Of a stretch of DNA of 64,000 nt, positions 45,921-53,289 are shown one piece after another. The notes beneath the pieces were generated by a model. The model made no database searches and was not told the DNA's origin. It saw only the letters and a program-made list of their open reading frames with translations. How positions within the stretch are numbered: the stretch's first letter is position 1; every line of letters starts with the position of its first letter. The translations under genes were made by a program, and so were the position numbers. Source of the stretch: Pseudomonas putida NBRC 14164 (GTDB lineage: Bacteria; Pseudomonadota; Gammaproteobacteria; Pseudomonadales; Pseudomonadaceae); assembly GCF_000412675.1 (NCBI RefSeq), contig NC_021505.1, positions 3,342,501-3,406,500 on the forward strand. Reading direction: 5' to 3'.

Positions 45921-46435
45921 GAAATCACCTCATCAACTTCATGCAGCCAACGCGTGCTGAATCTTGTGTTCAAGTTTCAATACGTCCTGTGCTTACCCCG
46001 AAGAAATTCCCTACAACCAAATTGAAGTAATGACGTAACGCATCACTGTCGCCAGACCATCGAAAAAACATCAATGCCGCGACGGCCCGTCGCTACCACA
46101 CATAGCCGATCCTCAGGCATAGCCATGCTCATCCCACGCTCCTTGCGCAAACTATCATGGGGCTATTATCGGGGGATGCAGAGCGAATAGAAGATACAGA
46201 TCGAGGTAAAAAAACCATTCAGCAAGATTGCAGAGACACACTGAGCCTCTAGCAGGAAGCGTTCAAGGCTGAATAGTTGGCGGAATATTTCCACGCAATC
46301 ACAGGCCATTGCCTTATATGTAGTCCACGTCTGACTTCAATGTAGGAATGGTCTTTTTATTGGGACTGAAACAATTCTGCTCGCCCACAAAAAACCCGGG
46401 ACTCTGCCCGGGTTTGTCGGCATTGCGAACCGCTG
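45921..46435. other. Intergenic region before the 461-aa gene
   Basis: No gene is visible in this 515-base gap, which is AT-richer than the flanks. It must hold the promoter of the 461-aa/MocR operon. A minus-strand terminator for the downstream oxidoreductase lies at its right end. Nothing else recognisable. Confidence 0.5.
46392..46415 (-). terminator. Terminator of the qor-like gene
   Basis: AAACCCGGG/CCCGGGTTT with a six-base loop, followed on the minus strand by a T-run, lies 20 bases after the stop of the oxidoreductase at 46436. It is near-symmetric and could work in both directions. Confidence 0.85.
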
Positions 46436-47458
46436 TCAGTGTTGCGCCATGTCCAGCACCACTCGCCCACCGCACGGGCATTGGTCCATGTAACGATGTG
46501 CCTCCACCACCTGCTCGAACGGGTACACCTTGATGATCTGCGGTGTCAGCAGCTGGTCAGCGGTGAACTGGTTGATGTCGCGCAAGGCACGCTGCAACGC
46601 CACCTGGTCCTGGCTGATGCCGAGTTCCGGTTTGCCGGTGAAGTTACCGATGCAATGAACGTAGAACTGGATATTCTTCTGGAAGGCTGCACAGGCCGGG
46701 AAAGGCGTCTGGTTACCGCCCTGCAGGCCATACAGCACCAGGCTGCCACGCGGCGCCAGCACATCGCCCAGCAGCGACATCTGCGGCCCGCCCATGCCGT
46801 CGAGGACCATGTCCACGCCGCGGCCATCGGTATACTTGCCTACCTGCAGTAACAGGTCCTGCTCCTCGGTGACAATCACCTTGTCGGCACCCAGGCCCAG
46901 CAGGTACTCACGCTGCTCAGCCTCTTTGGTAGCCGCGAACACTTTCAGCCCCAAGGCCTTGCCCAATTGCACGAAGGCGGGGCCGGCACAATGGCTGGCA
47001 TCGGTCACCAGCGCGGTCTGCCCGGCCTTGGCACGTGCCAAATCAACATAGGCAAAATAGGCGATCAGCAAGGGCGTGTAGTGCACGCTGGCCTCGATCG
47101 GGGTGAGCACATCCGGGTAGCGGGTAATGGCGGTGCGCGGGAGCACGATGACATCACCGTACACCGGGTGGTCATTGGCACTGGTGGCCGGGAAGCTGGC
47201 GACCCGGTCGCCCACCGCAATGTCCTCGACCCCTTCACCGACCGCAGTCACCACCCCGGCCATTTCGTGGCCGATGCCCGCCGGCAGGCGTGCCTGGGAC
47301 GGCGCCAGGTTCTGGCGCCAAAGCACGTCATACCAACTGACGCCAATCGCCTCGACGCGGATCTGTACCTCGTCGGCAGCGGGTGACGGTTCGGCCTGCT
47401 CCTCGCAACGGAGCACATCGGCAGCGCCGAACTTGTGGAAACGGATCATGCGGGACAT
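46436..47458 (-). CDS. Zinc-type alcohol dehydrogenase/quinone oxidoreductase family
   Basis: This 340-aa medium-chain dehydrogenase has the GHEMAGVVTAVGEGVEDIAVGDRV motif near 63-86 and a Rossmann region around 145-240 for NADPH, with GQTALVTDASHCAGPAFVQLGKALG. The catalytic zinc ligands of alcohol dehydrogenases are not obvious, so a quinone- or enone-reductase role is more likely. It is divergent from a LysR gene, with an inverted repeat in the shared gap. The substrate is unknown. Confidence 0.8.
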   Translation of the reverse strand: MSRMIRFHKFGAADVLRCEEQAEPSPAADEVQIRVEAIGVSWYDVLWRQNLAPSQARLPAGIGHEMAGVVTAVGEGVEDIAVGDRVASFPATSANDHPVYGDVIVLPRTAITRYPDVLTPIEASVHYTPLLIAYFAYVDLARAKAGQTALVTDASHCAGPAFVQLGKALGLKVFAATKEAEQREYLLGLGADKVIVTEEQDLLLQVGKYTDGRGVDMVLDGMGGPQMSLLGDVLAPRGSLVLYGLQGGNQTPFPACAAFQKNIQFYVHCIGNFTGKPELGISQDQVALQRALRDINQFTADQLLTPQIIKVYPFEQVVEAHRYMDQCPCGGRVVLDMAQH

Positions 47459-47488
47459 CGCATACCTCGCCTTTGTGAACCTCTAATT

Positions 47489-47532
47489 ACCACTGACTTT
47501 ATCCGGGCTTTGGCGGTTAGACCATCAGTGGT
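47489..47532. promoter_or_regulatory. Inverted repeat in the qor-like/LysR intergenic region
   Basis: ACCACTGA at 47489-47496 and TCAGTGGT at 47525-47532 form perfect inverted arms, 28 bases apart, in the divergent promoter region. LysR operators often have two such half-sites. Likely bound by the LysR protein at 47665, by inference. Confidence 0.45.
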
Positions 47533-47664
47533 CATTAATAGTCGACATGCTTGTCATCGATTGGGCACCTGACTTTCCCTGCAATTGGTCCCCCTAAACC
47601 CGTGCAGGGTAACAGCCTTTGGCCGTAAGATTCACCCCTGCCCCACTTTAGGCGAAGCGCACCG

Positions 47665-48579
47665 ATGAATCGAAACGACCTGCGTCGTGTAGACCTCAAC
47701 CTGCTGATCGTGTTTGAAACACTGATGCATGAGCGCAGTGTGACCCGCGCCGCGGAAAAACTGTTCCTCGGCCAGCCGGCCATCAGCGCGGCCCTGTCGC
47801 GCCTGCGCAACCTGTTCGACGACCCGCTGTTCGTGCGCACCGGCCGCAGCATGGAGCCGTCCGCACGGGCCCACGAGATCTTCGCCCTGCTGTCGCCAGC
47901 ACTGGATTCGATTTCCACTGCGGTCAGCCGCGCCGCCGAGTTCGACCCTGCCACCAGCAATGCGGTGTTCCGCATCGGCCTGTCGGACGACGCCGAGTTC
48001 GCCCTGCTGCCCCAGTTGCTCAAGCGTATCCGCGCCGAAGCACCGGGCATTGTGCTGGTGGTGCGGCGGGTCAACTACCTGCTGATGCCAACCCTGCTGG
48101 CCTCGGGGGAAATTTCGGTGGGGGTCAGCTACACCAGCGACCTGCCGGCCAACGCCAAGCGCAAGGTGCTGCGCCGCAGCATGCCGAAGCTACTGCGCGC
48201 CGACAGCGTGCCCGGCGGTATCACCCTGGACGACTTCTGCGCGCGGCCGCATGCGCTGGTGTCGTTTGCCGGCGACCTGTCCGGCTTCATCGACGAAGCC
48301 CTGGAAGAACTCGGCCGCAAGCGCCACGTGGTGCTGGCGGTGCCGCAGTTCAACGGGCTGGGCAGCTTGCTGGCGGGGACGGATATCGTGGCCACTGTGC
48401 CGGACTACACCGCCGATGTGCTGACTGCTGCGGGCGGGCTGCGGGCCGAAGACTTGCCGATACCCGTGCGCAGTTTCGAACTGCACATGGCCTGGCGCGG
48501 GGCGCAGGACAACGACCCGGCGGAGCGGTGGTTGCGGTCGCGGATACAGATGTTTTTTGGGGATCCTGACAGTCTCTAG
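47665..48579 (+). CDS. LysR-family regulator (NodD-like)
   Basis: This 304-aa LysR protein begins MNRNDLRRVDLNLLIVFETLMHERSVTRAAEKLFLGQPAISAALSRLRNLFDDPLF, a typical LysR DNA-binding domain of the NodD subgroup. The effector domain follows (about 90-300). It is divergent from the quinone-oxidoreductase-like gene and likely controls it. It is the last gene of the ordinary chromosomal part before the defence island. Confidence 0.87.
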   Translation: MNRNDLRRVDLNLLIVFETLMHERSVTRAAEKLFLGQPAISAALSRLRNLFDDPLFVRTGRSMEPSARAHEIFALLSPALDSISTAVSRAAEFDPATSNAVFRIGLSDDAEFALLPQLLKRIRAEAPGIVLVVRRVNYLLMPTLLASGEISVGVSYTSDLPANAKRKVLRRSMPKLLRADSVPGGITLDDFCARPHALVSFAGDLSGFIDEALEELGRKRHVVLAVPQFNGLGSLLAGTDIVATVPDYTADVLTAAGGLRAEDLPIPVRSFELHMAWRGAQDNDPAERWLRSRIQMFFGDPDSL

Positions 48580-48887
48580 GGGCTTCGTGCATGCTTGTTA
48601 GCTGGTCATTTCTGCTTTTTTCTAGCCTCGACTAGCCATTTACTTCCAGCTAATTGCTACATTTGGGGCATATTTGAGGGCATGCTTTCGAGGGTTTGAA
48701 AAGGATACCCCCAGCTTGAGGCTCAACAATCATCTTCTCGAAAAATCACCTGCAACAGTTCCCTATCGCCGTTGAATGCTATTGGATCGTCGAGTGATCA
48801 CGGCCCACAGCCATCAATAGATTTGTCCGTAAGCTTGCTCTTCACAAAGCCCTGCCGCTAACCTTCACCTGACAACAAAACGACGCA
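48580..48887. other. Boundary gap between core genome and defence island
   Basis: No gene is seen. Besides the G-rich repeats at 48661-48720, the stretch is of lower GC than the preceding genes. It has no tRNA gene that could serve as an attachment site. Confidence 0.45.
48661..48720. repeat. G-rich direct repeats at the left edge of the defence island
   Basis: ATTTGGGGCAT (48661-48671) is followed at once by TATTTGAGGGCATG (48671-48684), and 21 bases later by the complementary TACCCCCAGC. From memory, repeats like these occur beside tyrosine-integrase genes and att sites of integrative islands. No integrase is beside it. It marks the change from core genes (ending 48579) to defence genes. 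Confidence 0.4.
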
Positions 48888-49577
48888 TCAATCGACGTGG
48901 TTACGCCCCAACTCCACTTGTCTCTCCATAGGGGCATCTGCACCCTGCCATTCGATCTCCCTTGCCAAAAATGGAGCGCGTCGCCGCAAATAGTCCAATT
49001 TGATATCGCCATCGAAAAATGCTGTTGCATACTCTTCACGGACCTTCAGGCAATCATGATCGTTCAGGTTCAGGCGTTTGATGGTAGCCAGCACCCGCGC
49101 CTCAATCACAGGATCAAGACCCTCGCCGGGTATAACCTGGTAGCTGACCAGTTCGAGACGAAACCACCCATCCTCGACCTCGAAAGGGTCTAGGACATCC
49201 TGGTAGTTGTTCTTGCGGGCATTCATTAGCGTGCAGGCCAAGCGATAGTTCTGCCATTCGTACACGTCCTGCCACGCGCGGGATTTAGCTAGCATATGGT
49301 CCACTGAACCGCCACCTGTGACTCGCTCGATATAGATACAAACATAGGCGCAGAGACGGCCGTAGGCCTCCATCAAGTCCGGTAGAGCATGAGTCCACAC
49401 AGGTGGAAACTTGTCAGCCGGAATATCTTCGCGTGTTAGCGCCACTACCGTCCTGGGCCGCCCTCTACGCGCGGGCAAGCCCTCCTCACCTACCAGTTCG
49501 GCAATGGCTCGATGACCAGGTTTTCTGACTATCTCATCAAAGCTCTCAGGCTCATCCGCCGGCTCGACTCGAATCAT
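48888..49577 (-). CDS. HNH-type nuclease of a Septu-like pair (PtuB-like)
   Basis: This 229-aa protein has an HNH-like core. C76-AYVC-C80 is followed by SVDHMLAKS (H94 as the likely base), YEWQNYRLACTLMNARKN (N110, C115, N119, K122), then VLDPFEV. The order resembles HNH nucleases coupled to AAA/ABC-type ATPases in Septu defence and in retron-linked effectors. Overlap with the ATPase gene (ATGA at 49574-49577) shows co-translation. It probably cuts nucleic acid when the ATPase senses infection. The role is inferred. Confidence 0.72.
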   Translation of the reverse strand: MIRVEPADEPESFDEIVRKPGHRAIAELVGEEGLPARRGRPRTVVALTREDIPADKFPPVWTHALPDLMEAYGRLCAYVCIYIERVTGGGSVDHMLAKSRAWQDVYEWQNYRLACTLMNARKNNYQDVLDPFEVEDGWFRLELVSYQVIPGEGLDPVIEARVLATIKRLNLNDHDCLKVREEYATAFFDGDIKLDYLRRRAPFLAREIEWQGADAPMERQVELGRNHVD

Positions 49578-50866
49578 GCGTTGCCCAACCTCTGCTCGCG
49601 GAAGTTGCTCCAGCGGACCCAGAAAGAATCGACATCACTCAAGCTATTTCGAAGCGCCGAGTCAATATCACTAAGGGTGCTTCTCTGCTCAGCTGTCAAA
49701 GGCACCTTCTGTAGACTGACTTCCCGCAAGAATGTCCGGGCACGCCCGAGCGCCTCTTCGGCAGCCACAGAGCTTGGCTCCTTCAGGTTGAAAACATCGG
49801 AAGATAGCCAGGCATTCACATCCCCTTTACGCGAATACGGATAGAGTGATGCTTGCACTTCGGTCCCGACAAGATCGAAATCCCAAATGCAGTCGCGCGA
49901 ACCATCGAAATCAGGTTCGACCGAAGCTAGCACCAATGGCGAGTGAGTCGCCGCCAATAGCTGTACAGGTACCTCACGACTGCCGGTCAGCGCATTCATG
50001 ACATTTAGCAACGCAGGGACGATACGGCGTTGCCATTCCGGATGCAGGTGGCACTCAATTTCATCAATGAGAAAGATGATCTCTCTAGCCGGTTGTACAC
50101 GGTAACGCTCGTAAGCCAGTTGATGCTCTCGCCAGGTCCATACCAGCAGGTAGGCTAATGCCGCGATACGACGCATTCCAGCCGAGGCCTGTGTCAACGG
50201 TACATCCTGTCCATAAGGCATGCGCAGTGAGGGAATGTCACGCACACTATCGCCCACGCGCATCGGCTCCCCTGGCTTCATTTTTTCTACACCAGACGGT
50301 GACAGTGCTTCCAGAACTTTGACCAAATCATCGAAAGCGGGTTTGCTACCTTCCTGCCACAGAACCCAATCACTGATCAGCCCGTTACAGAGCTGGGTTT
50401 TACCGTCGCTGGAAAGCAAGCCATTCCAAACCGCATCAGGTGAAAAGTCGAAACTACGTGGACGGTTCGGTGCGGCGGGCTCTCCCCTATCGCCCTTCCA
50501 GTAGTTACGCGCCGGGTCCCAGACTGAGAAGCTGCCATCAACGCCGGCATAGATCACCACTCCTGGTATCGCCGGACGGCTCTGCTTGACCGACCATTGC
50601 TGGGATTCATGGTCAAAACTACTTTTGTACGCGAACTCTCCGGTGCTTCCTTCATAGCAGTACGCGATACTCGACTGACTGGCGCCCTTACGCGGAGTGG
50701 CTAGGCCATCTCTGGGCCAAGTACGCGTTAGTGACCACCAGGCAATGTCCAAAACGAAGCTTTTTCCCAGGCCATTGTCGCCTGTCAGAAAATTCAGGCG
50801 CGGTTTGAAGTCGATGGCGAGCCTCTCTGCAGGACCAACACCTTCAAACGTCAGGTTTTTAAGCAT
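49574..50866 (-). CDS. AAA/ABC-type ATPase of a Septu-like pair (PtuA-like)
   Basis: This 430-aa ATPase has Walker A GDNGLGKSFVLD near 30-41, an ABC-like LTQASAGMRRIAALAYLLVW segment near 230, Walker B IIFLIDEIECHLHPEW near 265, and an H-loop ATHSPLVLAS near 310, the OLD/SMC-like arrangement. Such ATPases form the sensor-regulator of Septu-type systems. The ATG at 50866 has GGAG nine bases upstream and is preferred to a TTG at 50881. The HNH gene follows with a four-base overlap. Confidence 0.78.
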   Translation of the reverse strand: MLKNLTFEGVGPAERLAIDFKPRLNFLTGDNGLGKSFVLDIAWWSLTRTWPRDGLATPRKGASQSSIAYCYEGSTGEFAYKSSFDHESQQWSVKQSRPAIPGVVIYAGVDGSFSVWDPARNYWKGDRGEPAAPNRPRSFDFSPDAVWNGLLSSDGKTQLCNGLISDWVLWQEGSKPAFDDLVKVLEALSPSGVEKMKPGEPMRVGDSVRDIPSLRMPYGQDVPLTQASAGMRRIAALAYLLVWTWREHQLAYERYRVQPAREIIFLIDEIECHLHPEWQRRIVPALLNVMNALTGSREVPVQLLAATHSPLVLASVEPDFDGSRDCIWDFDLVGTEVQASLYPYSRKGDVNAWLSSDVFNLKEPSSVAAEEALGRARTFLREVSLQKVPLTAEQRSTLSDIDSALRNSLSDVDSFWVRWSNFREQRLGNA

Positions 50867-50915
50867 GGGCGGTGTCTCCAATCATTCGGGCGCCAGCCCA
50901 TAGGCGCAATAAGAT

Positions 50916-50936
50916 GCACCCAAAACCGTTGGGTGC
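50916..50936 (-). terminator. Hairpin between the HTH gene and the Septu-like ATPase
   Basis: GCACCCAA/TTGGGTGC, an eight-base stem with a five-base loop, lies between the small HTH gene (ends 50963) and the ATPase start (50866). A weak T-containing tract follows on the minus strand. It could reduce read-through, setting the ratio of regulator to effector. Confidence 0.45.
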
Positions 50937-50962
50937 TGTCCGGCAAGCAAGGCACATATCTA

Positions 50963-51184
50963 TCATCGAGCAATCATTTTGAGGAAAAGTAGTCGCGCCT
51001 CCAATGCGATGACCGCCCATGCTGGGCATGTCCTTGCGCTGGATTTATCTGAAGCCGCTAGCCAAGCGCGTACACTGCGTACGCTACACGGACGCTTAGT
51101 TTCTTGGGCAATGAGCTCAGCCGCTCGGGCTTGGGTGACGCCTGACTGCTCAATAAGCCACAGGAGCTTTTCTTTAGGGTACAT
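50963..51184 (-). CDS. Small HTH-like DNA-binding protein, likely autorepressor
   Basis: This 73-aa protein has a helical DNA-binding look: LWLIEQSGVTQARAAELIAQETKRPCSVRSVRAWLAASDKSSARTCPAWAVIAL, with the TQARAAELIA turn and SVRSVRAWL recognition helix. I cannot name a family. The ATG at 51184 has GAGG upstream and is preferred to a GTG at 51202. A perfect 14-base palindrome lies 13 bases upstream of the start. It is upstream of, and co-oriented with, the Septu-like genes, so it may regulate them. Confidence 0.6.
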   Translation of the reverse strand: MYPKEKLLWLIEQSGVTQARAAELIAQETKRPCSVRSVRAWLAASDKSSARTCPAWAVIALEARLLFLKMIAR

Positions 51185-51196
51185 GGAAAGCCTCGT

Positions 51197-51210
51197 AGGC
51201 ACATGTGCCT
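51197..51210 (-). promoter_or_regulatory. Perfect palindrome upstream of the HTH gene
   Basis: AGGCACATGTGCCT is a perfect 14-base palindrome ending 13 bases before the ATG at 51184. Its place between promoter and start codon fits an operator for the HTH protein, acting in negative feedback. It also overlaps the stop codon of the upstream gene remnant. Confidence 0.55.
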
Positions 51211-51480
51211 AATGTAACGCATCGAGACAAATTCGTCGAAAGCCCTCAACCTCGCCTCCCCGAAGGCTATGCAAAAGCTTGTGAGCTGCCGGTCCGACAG
51301 TGATTGGGGGAAAGCCTGCCCCATCTCCACGACTGACGAGTGAGTCACGCACCTCCAACTCACCGAGGATGACTGTCTTCGCAGTGATTTTTCGCTTTCC
51401 AGAGTGCTCCGGAAAGTAAGACCGCCGCTTAAGCTCACCATCTTCAAAAACCAGTCTTCCCAACAGACTGGCGCAGAGGA
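51209..51480 (-). pseudogene. Truncated unrecognised gene, 3' part
   Basis: A minus-strand reading frame ending with TAG at 51211-51209 has plausible coding character (EDGELKRRSYFPEHSGKRK, ILGELEVRDSLV, GDGAGFPPITVGPAAHKLL). Its 5' end runs into the transposase remnant at about 51490-51705, so the gene is probably the broken C-terminal part of a larger one. Function is not recognisable. It could also be intact and start at 51574, but the first 30 residues there are in the IS-like region. Confidence 0.35.
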
Positions 51481-51846
51481 TTATCGGCGCTGACCAACGC
51501 CCAGAGATTACCGAGTCCGGCCTACCGCGGCTATTCGACAGCCCAAGTACCGGGAGCGGGATGCCATCGAGCATCTATTTGGCTGGCTCAGAGAGCACTG
51601 CCGGCCAGCCACGCGTACTGCAAGCTCACAACAAGTTATATGGCCATGGTCACATTGGCCTGCCGCCGGCGGTGTTTACGACAACTCTCTTCGTACAGCG
51701 CCTAGACCAAAGCTGCAGCAGTATCGATGCCGCCCGTTCGCTTAGATTGATTGAGTCAGCCTCGCGCTGGTGGGTCGCCCAGCTTAACGGCGTCGCGTTC
51801 CGGTATCACCGCCGCCGTACCCTGTCAGCGTGGAAGCGACAGCTGA
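51212..51846. other. Degenerate region between HTH gene and 480-aa gene
   Basis: This 635-base stretch holds the gene remnant and transposase remnant listed separately. The part from 51706 to 51846 has an open plus-strand frame (RSLRLIESASRWWVAQLNGV) that I cannot assign. It may be more transposon debris. Confidence 0.45.
51512..51705 (+). pseudogene. IS5-like transposase C-terminal remnant, frameshifted
   Basis: The plus-strand frame reading AIRQPKYRERDAIEHLFGWL then REHCRPATR (about 51527-51613) resembles the C-terminal end of IS5/IS630-type transposases, where KYRKRNVIERMFGWLKENRR-like text is followed by RYxK. Removing one base near 51614 continues it as CKLTTSYMAMVTLACRRR to a TAG at 51703-51705. 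The match is by pattern memory. No inverted repeats or full element are seen. Confidence 0.5.
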
Positions 51847-53289
51847 TTAAACAAAGAAAACTCCGCCCTTCAAGATCTCATCGAACGCTTCGTGCGTGTT
51901 GCTCCGCTGAAGTATCCGAGCTTGCCAGAGATAGAATGAACGAACCTTCTGGCCCTCGGAAGCCGCAAACTCGCGATAGGTAGTTCCGCGCGACACCAAG
52001 GCTGCACCACAGGCCCCACTCAGCTGCGTCGGCCGCACCGGCCCCCAGCCCGAGTTCCAATGGTAATAATCCCCCGCCACTTGTTCACCCTCTAGGACCT
52101 CAAGCATAACGCCTTCTTGGCGCACCTCGATTTGAGCAGTATGCACGAGAGTAGGCACAAATAATCTAGATGGATAGAGGTTCAGTTGCAGGTATCCCAT
52201 GCGATCAAAGTCAACCCGTCCCGCCAAAGGCAAAGACGCCGACGGGTCGTCCAGGAGCTCATCAATTGGCATTCTACGCAGCCATATCTTTCCGTCGAGT
52301 GGCTTCGTAGGAACGCTCGACAGCGTAGGCATGTCGTGCCAGTAGGGGTCGAGATGTACTGCCAAGTCCTGATCCGCCACCTCACTGTCACCGACCTGCA
52401 ACCAACGCACCAGCGATACCTCAACACAACGCCCCATCGTCATCTCTACGGGAGAGCTGAGCGCAACTAATTCATCACCGGGCCGCTCGGCTGCAACGCG
52501 GTCGACGACACCTCGCAGGATTTCCTCAATCACCTTTGAGCCCCCGCTGAAGTCCCCCCGAATCAGCCCCCATGCCGGACGTGACGGACTCAGCGCTGCC
52601 AGCGCTGGATGAACGGGCAGTGCTTTAAGCGCGTAATGGCGAACGACGCCGGCCGGCAGCCCCCACAACTGTTCTGCTACCACCAAGGTACGCAGATAGG
52701 CAGAAATCCCACGAAGGGCGGCACGACTCGAGTACGGCCCCACGAATCCTTCGCCCAGCGACCGCGCAAAGTGCCAGAAGTCCCCCTGTATGGGCGACTC
52801 AGGATAAGCCGTCTGGTTCTGAGTCCATTCGAACGCCATCTGGCGGATTAGCGGGAGCGAGGTCCGATTCTCTAGCCGGCTCAGATTCGTTCGTAAGTTC
52901 CTGGCCAGTTGCAGCCCCTGCATGCCATCGAAGTCAGCAGGGATCTCGAAGTCTGGCGGCGCCACTTTAAGGTCGACATCGAGCGCCTGCGCCTCAAAAC
53001 CGAGGGCCTGTAAGAACAGGTTGGACAGCAGGGACGGTTTGGGTGTGCGCTTCAACAAGTCCAGATTGGCAACGTATCCCTCCACCGCCGCAGCAATCCA
53101 GAAAATGCAAAGCGCCTCGACGACTTCCGCCTCAAGCTTGCACGAGTTCAGCAATCTCAGGAGCGCAGCCTCGGTTTCTGCCGCTGTGGCAGGGGCGCCC
53201 AGTCGTTTTGCCAACTCCTGCATTGTCCACCATCGGCCTGCAGGTATTGGCCATCCGAGACGAGCAATGAGAATTCGAAGATCGTCCAT
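51847..53289 (-). CDS. Unrecognised 480-aa partner of the STAND protein
   Basis: I do not recognise a family. The 480-aa soluble protein begins MDDLRILIARLGWPIPAGRWWTMQELAKRLGAPATAAETEAALLRLLNS, a helical part that could be a small wHTH-like domain. A long mixed body and an aromatic, beta-rich C-terminal third follow (DYYHWNSGWGPVRPT, REFAASEGQKVRSFYLWQ). The ATG at 53289 shares its A with the STAND gene stop (TGATG) and has AGGAGGAG upstream, fixing the start. Such tight coupling suggests it acts with the STAND protein, as effector, sensor or regulator. No catalytic motif is seen. Confidence 0.75.
   Translation of the reverse strand: MDDLRILIARLGWPIPAGRWWTMQELAKRLGAPATAAETEAALLRLLNSCKLEAEVVEALCIFWIAAAVEGYVANLDLLKRTPKPSLLSNLFLQALGFEAQALDVDLKVAPPDFEIPADFDGMQGLQLARNLRTNLSRLENRTSLPLIRQMAFEWTQNQTAYPESPIQGDFWHFARSLGEGFVGPYSSRAALRGISAYLRTLVVAEQLWGLPAGVVRHYALKALPVHPALAALSPSRPAWGLIRGDFSGGSKVIEEILRGVVDRVAAERPGDELVALSSPVEMTMGRCVEVSLVRWLQVGDSEVADQDLAVHLDPYWHDMPTLSSVPTKPLDGKIWLRRMPIDELLDDPSASLPLAGRVDFDRMGYLQLNLYPSRLFVPTLVHTAQIEVRQEGVMLEVLEGEQVAGDYYHWNSGWGPVRPTQLSGACGAALVSRGTTYREFAASEGQKVRSFYLWQARILQRSNTHEAFDEILKGGVFFV

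Noticed and set aside
48888..50866. Retron interpretation of the ATPase/HNH pair
   Set aside because: No reverse transcriptase or msr/msd-like RNA is seen beside it.
51561..51983. 140-codon plus-strand open frame
   Set aside because: Runs in a different frame across the transposase remnant and into the end of the 480-aa gene; no coherent protein.
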